Source: Sipunculus nudus
Lineage: Eukaryota; Annelida; Sipuncula; Golfingiida; Sipunculidae
Direction: 5' to 3'
Length of the DNA: 64,000 nt
Assembly (NCBI GenBank): GCA_026874595.1
Contig: CM049314.1
Span: 60,057,300-60,121,299, forward strand
A program made the position numbers and the translations under genes. The notes beneath the pieces are model-generated. The model worked only from the letters and a program-made list of their open reading frames with translations. It was not told where the DNA came from and did not search any database. The first letter of the stretch is position 1. Every line of letters starts with the position of its first letter. This document shows positions 62,252 through 64,000 of the stretch, piece by piece.

Positions 62252-64000
62252 GTGAGGTTAGCTCTGTTCTGTTTGATTAAGTTTTATTAAGTCTGAATGT
62301 AGTACAGAACTGGGCTCAGACAGGCCTTACAAACACTCAACACCCCACCAACCGCCCCCAGCCCGTCAGCGTCCAGAACGAAAATGACACAGTCCTTTTT
62401 TCCAGCTGTCAGATCAGATACGGAGACTTTTCCCGCTAAATGGTCAAATTCCTTTAAAACAAAAACACATTCTACGCCACATTAAGGAAATTTAACATGC
62501 TTTACCTTCTGACAGCAATATTATGCCTGTTACTTGATAATTTTCAAATAATCCCTAAAACTGTGTATGGAAATTGAGTCCAAACTCCTAAATGTACCGG
62601 TTCACTGTTCACTTAAATTCTGGTGATTATTGGATAAACAAACATGTTAGCGCTGTCTTACAAATTGCCGAAAGTGGGACTGATATTTTAAACTATCCGG
62701 CCTGAACTGACGACTGGAAGAATTGAGGTAGGTTAGAGGGGAAGGGGGACGGTATGGGGGGAGGGGAGGGGGGGTTGTCTGTGAGGCCCTGTCTTTGACT
62801 CGTTTGGATGATGCAGTTCAGATGAGCTACTTCTTGATACCAAAGTGAAGCCAAACTTCCAACATTAACTTTGCTTTAGACTTAGGTCTTTATAGTATTA
62901 TTGTGATCCTAGGTATAAGATATATTATCAGGATCTTCTTTATCATAAAAATATTAAAAAGGGTGATCTTAGGTAACACGTCCTTTGTCATATTGTGTAA
63001 AGATTTAGTGATCAAGGAAATAGTAGGTGCAGTTTATATGATTACAGATATTATAATATAATAAGATAACATAATATAGATAATATAATAAGAGTGACCT
63101 AGGTATAGATAATATGAAAGGGTGACCCTATGAAATATTATAATCAGATCAGACTCAGATCTATATTAAGACACATTTTGGTCTAAATAATATGACAGGG
63201 CTGTGATTTGAAATGAATAATGATGATCATTAGCTTAGGTCCGGATATGATGATCACACTTAGCTAAGATCTGGATATGATAATCCCATTAAGCTCAGGT
63301 GTGGATACGATTATCACCATGAGCCCAGGTCTGGATATGATGATAACCAGCCAACCTTGTAATAAAATGTCCACTTTATACTTTTATGTCATAATGTCTA
63401 ATCTGATGATTAAACTGAAAGTATTATCTAAACCTAACAAAGCCTTGATCATCTTATCCATACTATATGGTGATAACCATATCTAGACCTAAACTCAAAG
63501 TGATCATCATATCCAAACTCAGCTCACGTTGGTCGTCATATCCGGACCTAAGCTCATTGTGATTAACAGAGACTTCTTTCTGGATACGATGATCAGCATG
63601 GGCTTTATTCTGGATAGGGCAACCACGAGGAATAATATGTTCACCATGCCCATAGGCATGGAAGAAATGACCAATATCTGATACAGTCTGAATAATATGA
63701 TCAAGGCCTGGTTAGGTGTAGATAATACTATCAGTTTAAACGAGGGTTTAGACATTATGACATGAAAATATCAAGAGGATATATTATTACAAGGTTTGCT
63801 GGACTCCAACAATTACCACCAGAAAACAATGAAACCGTTACAGGCTGTCCTTAATACATCAAACTTTGTTTTAGGGAAAGGAATACAGATAAAAATGTTG
63901 TTCTCAGCGACAAGTTAGCACCAAGCTTTCTAATTTTTTGTCCGTTTGTTCTCTCGCTGAGCCACTTGCTACATTCAGCTGCTGGTTATCTTCATATATC
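62252..64000 (+). other. Intron 2 of SDR paralogue 3 (to window end)
   Basis: Non-coding as far as I can read. It contains a G-rich stretch (62,735-62,775) and a degenerate 30-bp repeat from about 63,210. No acceptor followed by SDR exon 3 sequence was found. Confidence 0.6.
63210..63640. repeat. Degenerate 30-bp minisatellite with an inverted part
   Basis: The word 'ctggatatgatgatcac' and variants recur at exactly 30-bp spacing (63,241, 63,271, 63,301 and 63,331). From about 63,480 to 63,560 the same words appear inverted ('gatcatcatatccaaactc', 'gtcatatccggacctaagc'). After that a forward-oriented 'ctggatacgatgatcagc' returns at about 63,580. Looser copies may extend left to about 62,900. 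Confidence 0.75.

Overview
The window reads as nuclear DNA of an animal. It is strongly A+T-rich, its genes are split by GT-AG introns, and it carries long (TA)n and G/C homopolymer tracts and several classes of DNA transposon remnant. The repeat mix (hAT-type and PIF/Harbinger-type MITEs, a Penelope-like fragment, (TA)n tracts) suggests a marine invertebrate, perhaps a mollusc. That last step is inference; nothing here fixes the species.

The backbone is a large tandem duplication. Unit A runs from about 3,909 to 33,751 and unit B from about 33,752 to 58,826. From about 8.2 kb into unit A the copies are nearly identical: 9 differences in 987 coding bases of the shared gene. The left arms (3.9-8.2 kb against 33.8-37.0 kb) are visibly more diverged. 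Private differences are an A-only 2.87 kb hAT-like insertion with a 5-bp target duplication (18,249-21,115), an A-only 1 kb block near 5.2-6.2 kb, an A-only 3 kb block (29,985-33,012) and a B-only 2 kb block (47,585-49,605).

The genes are short-chain dehydrogenases/reductases (SDR) of the membrane-anchored retinol/17-beta-hydroxysteroid dehydrogenase type. Copy A (minus strand, four exons, 9,179-13,488) is intact at 328 codons. Copy B (38,054-42,439) has the same structure, but codon 201 is TAA, so it looks like a very young pseudogene. A third paralogue lies on the plus strand (61,490 onward), with exons 1 and 2 present and the rest beyond the window. A decayed exon 1 of a fourth member lies at 2,695-2,935. 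The window is therefore part of an SDR gene cluster with expansion and loss under way.

A second, unrecognised gene-like family rides in the same unit. A ten-codon first exon (MGASQSRKNK, a possible N-myristoylation start) splices in phase to a glutamate/valine-rich exon ending in an acidic tail, on the minus strand at 25,569-27,769 and 53.6-55.9 kb. Both copies share two internal stops, and an older broken paralogue lies at 29,995-30,430. The rest is intergenic or intronic DNA with MITEs, minisatellites, a repeated LTR-like promoter block and microsatellites. I saw no rRNA, functional tRNA, CRISPR or bacterial-type features.
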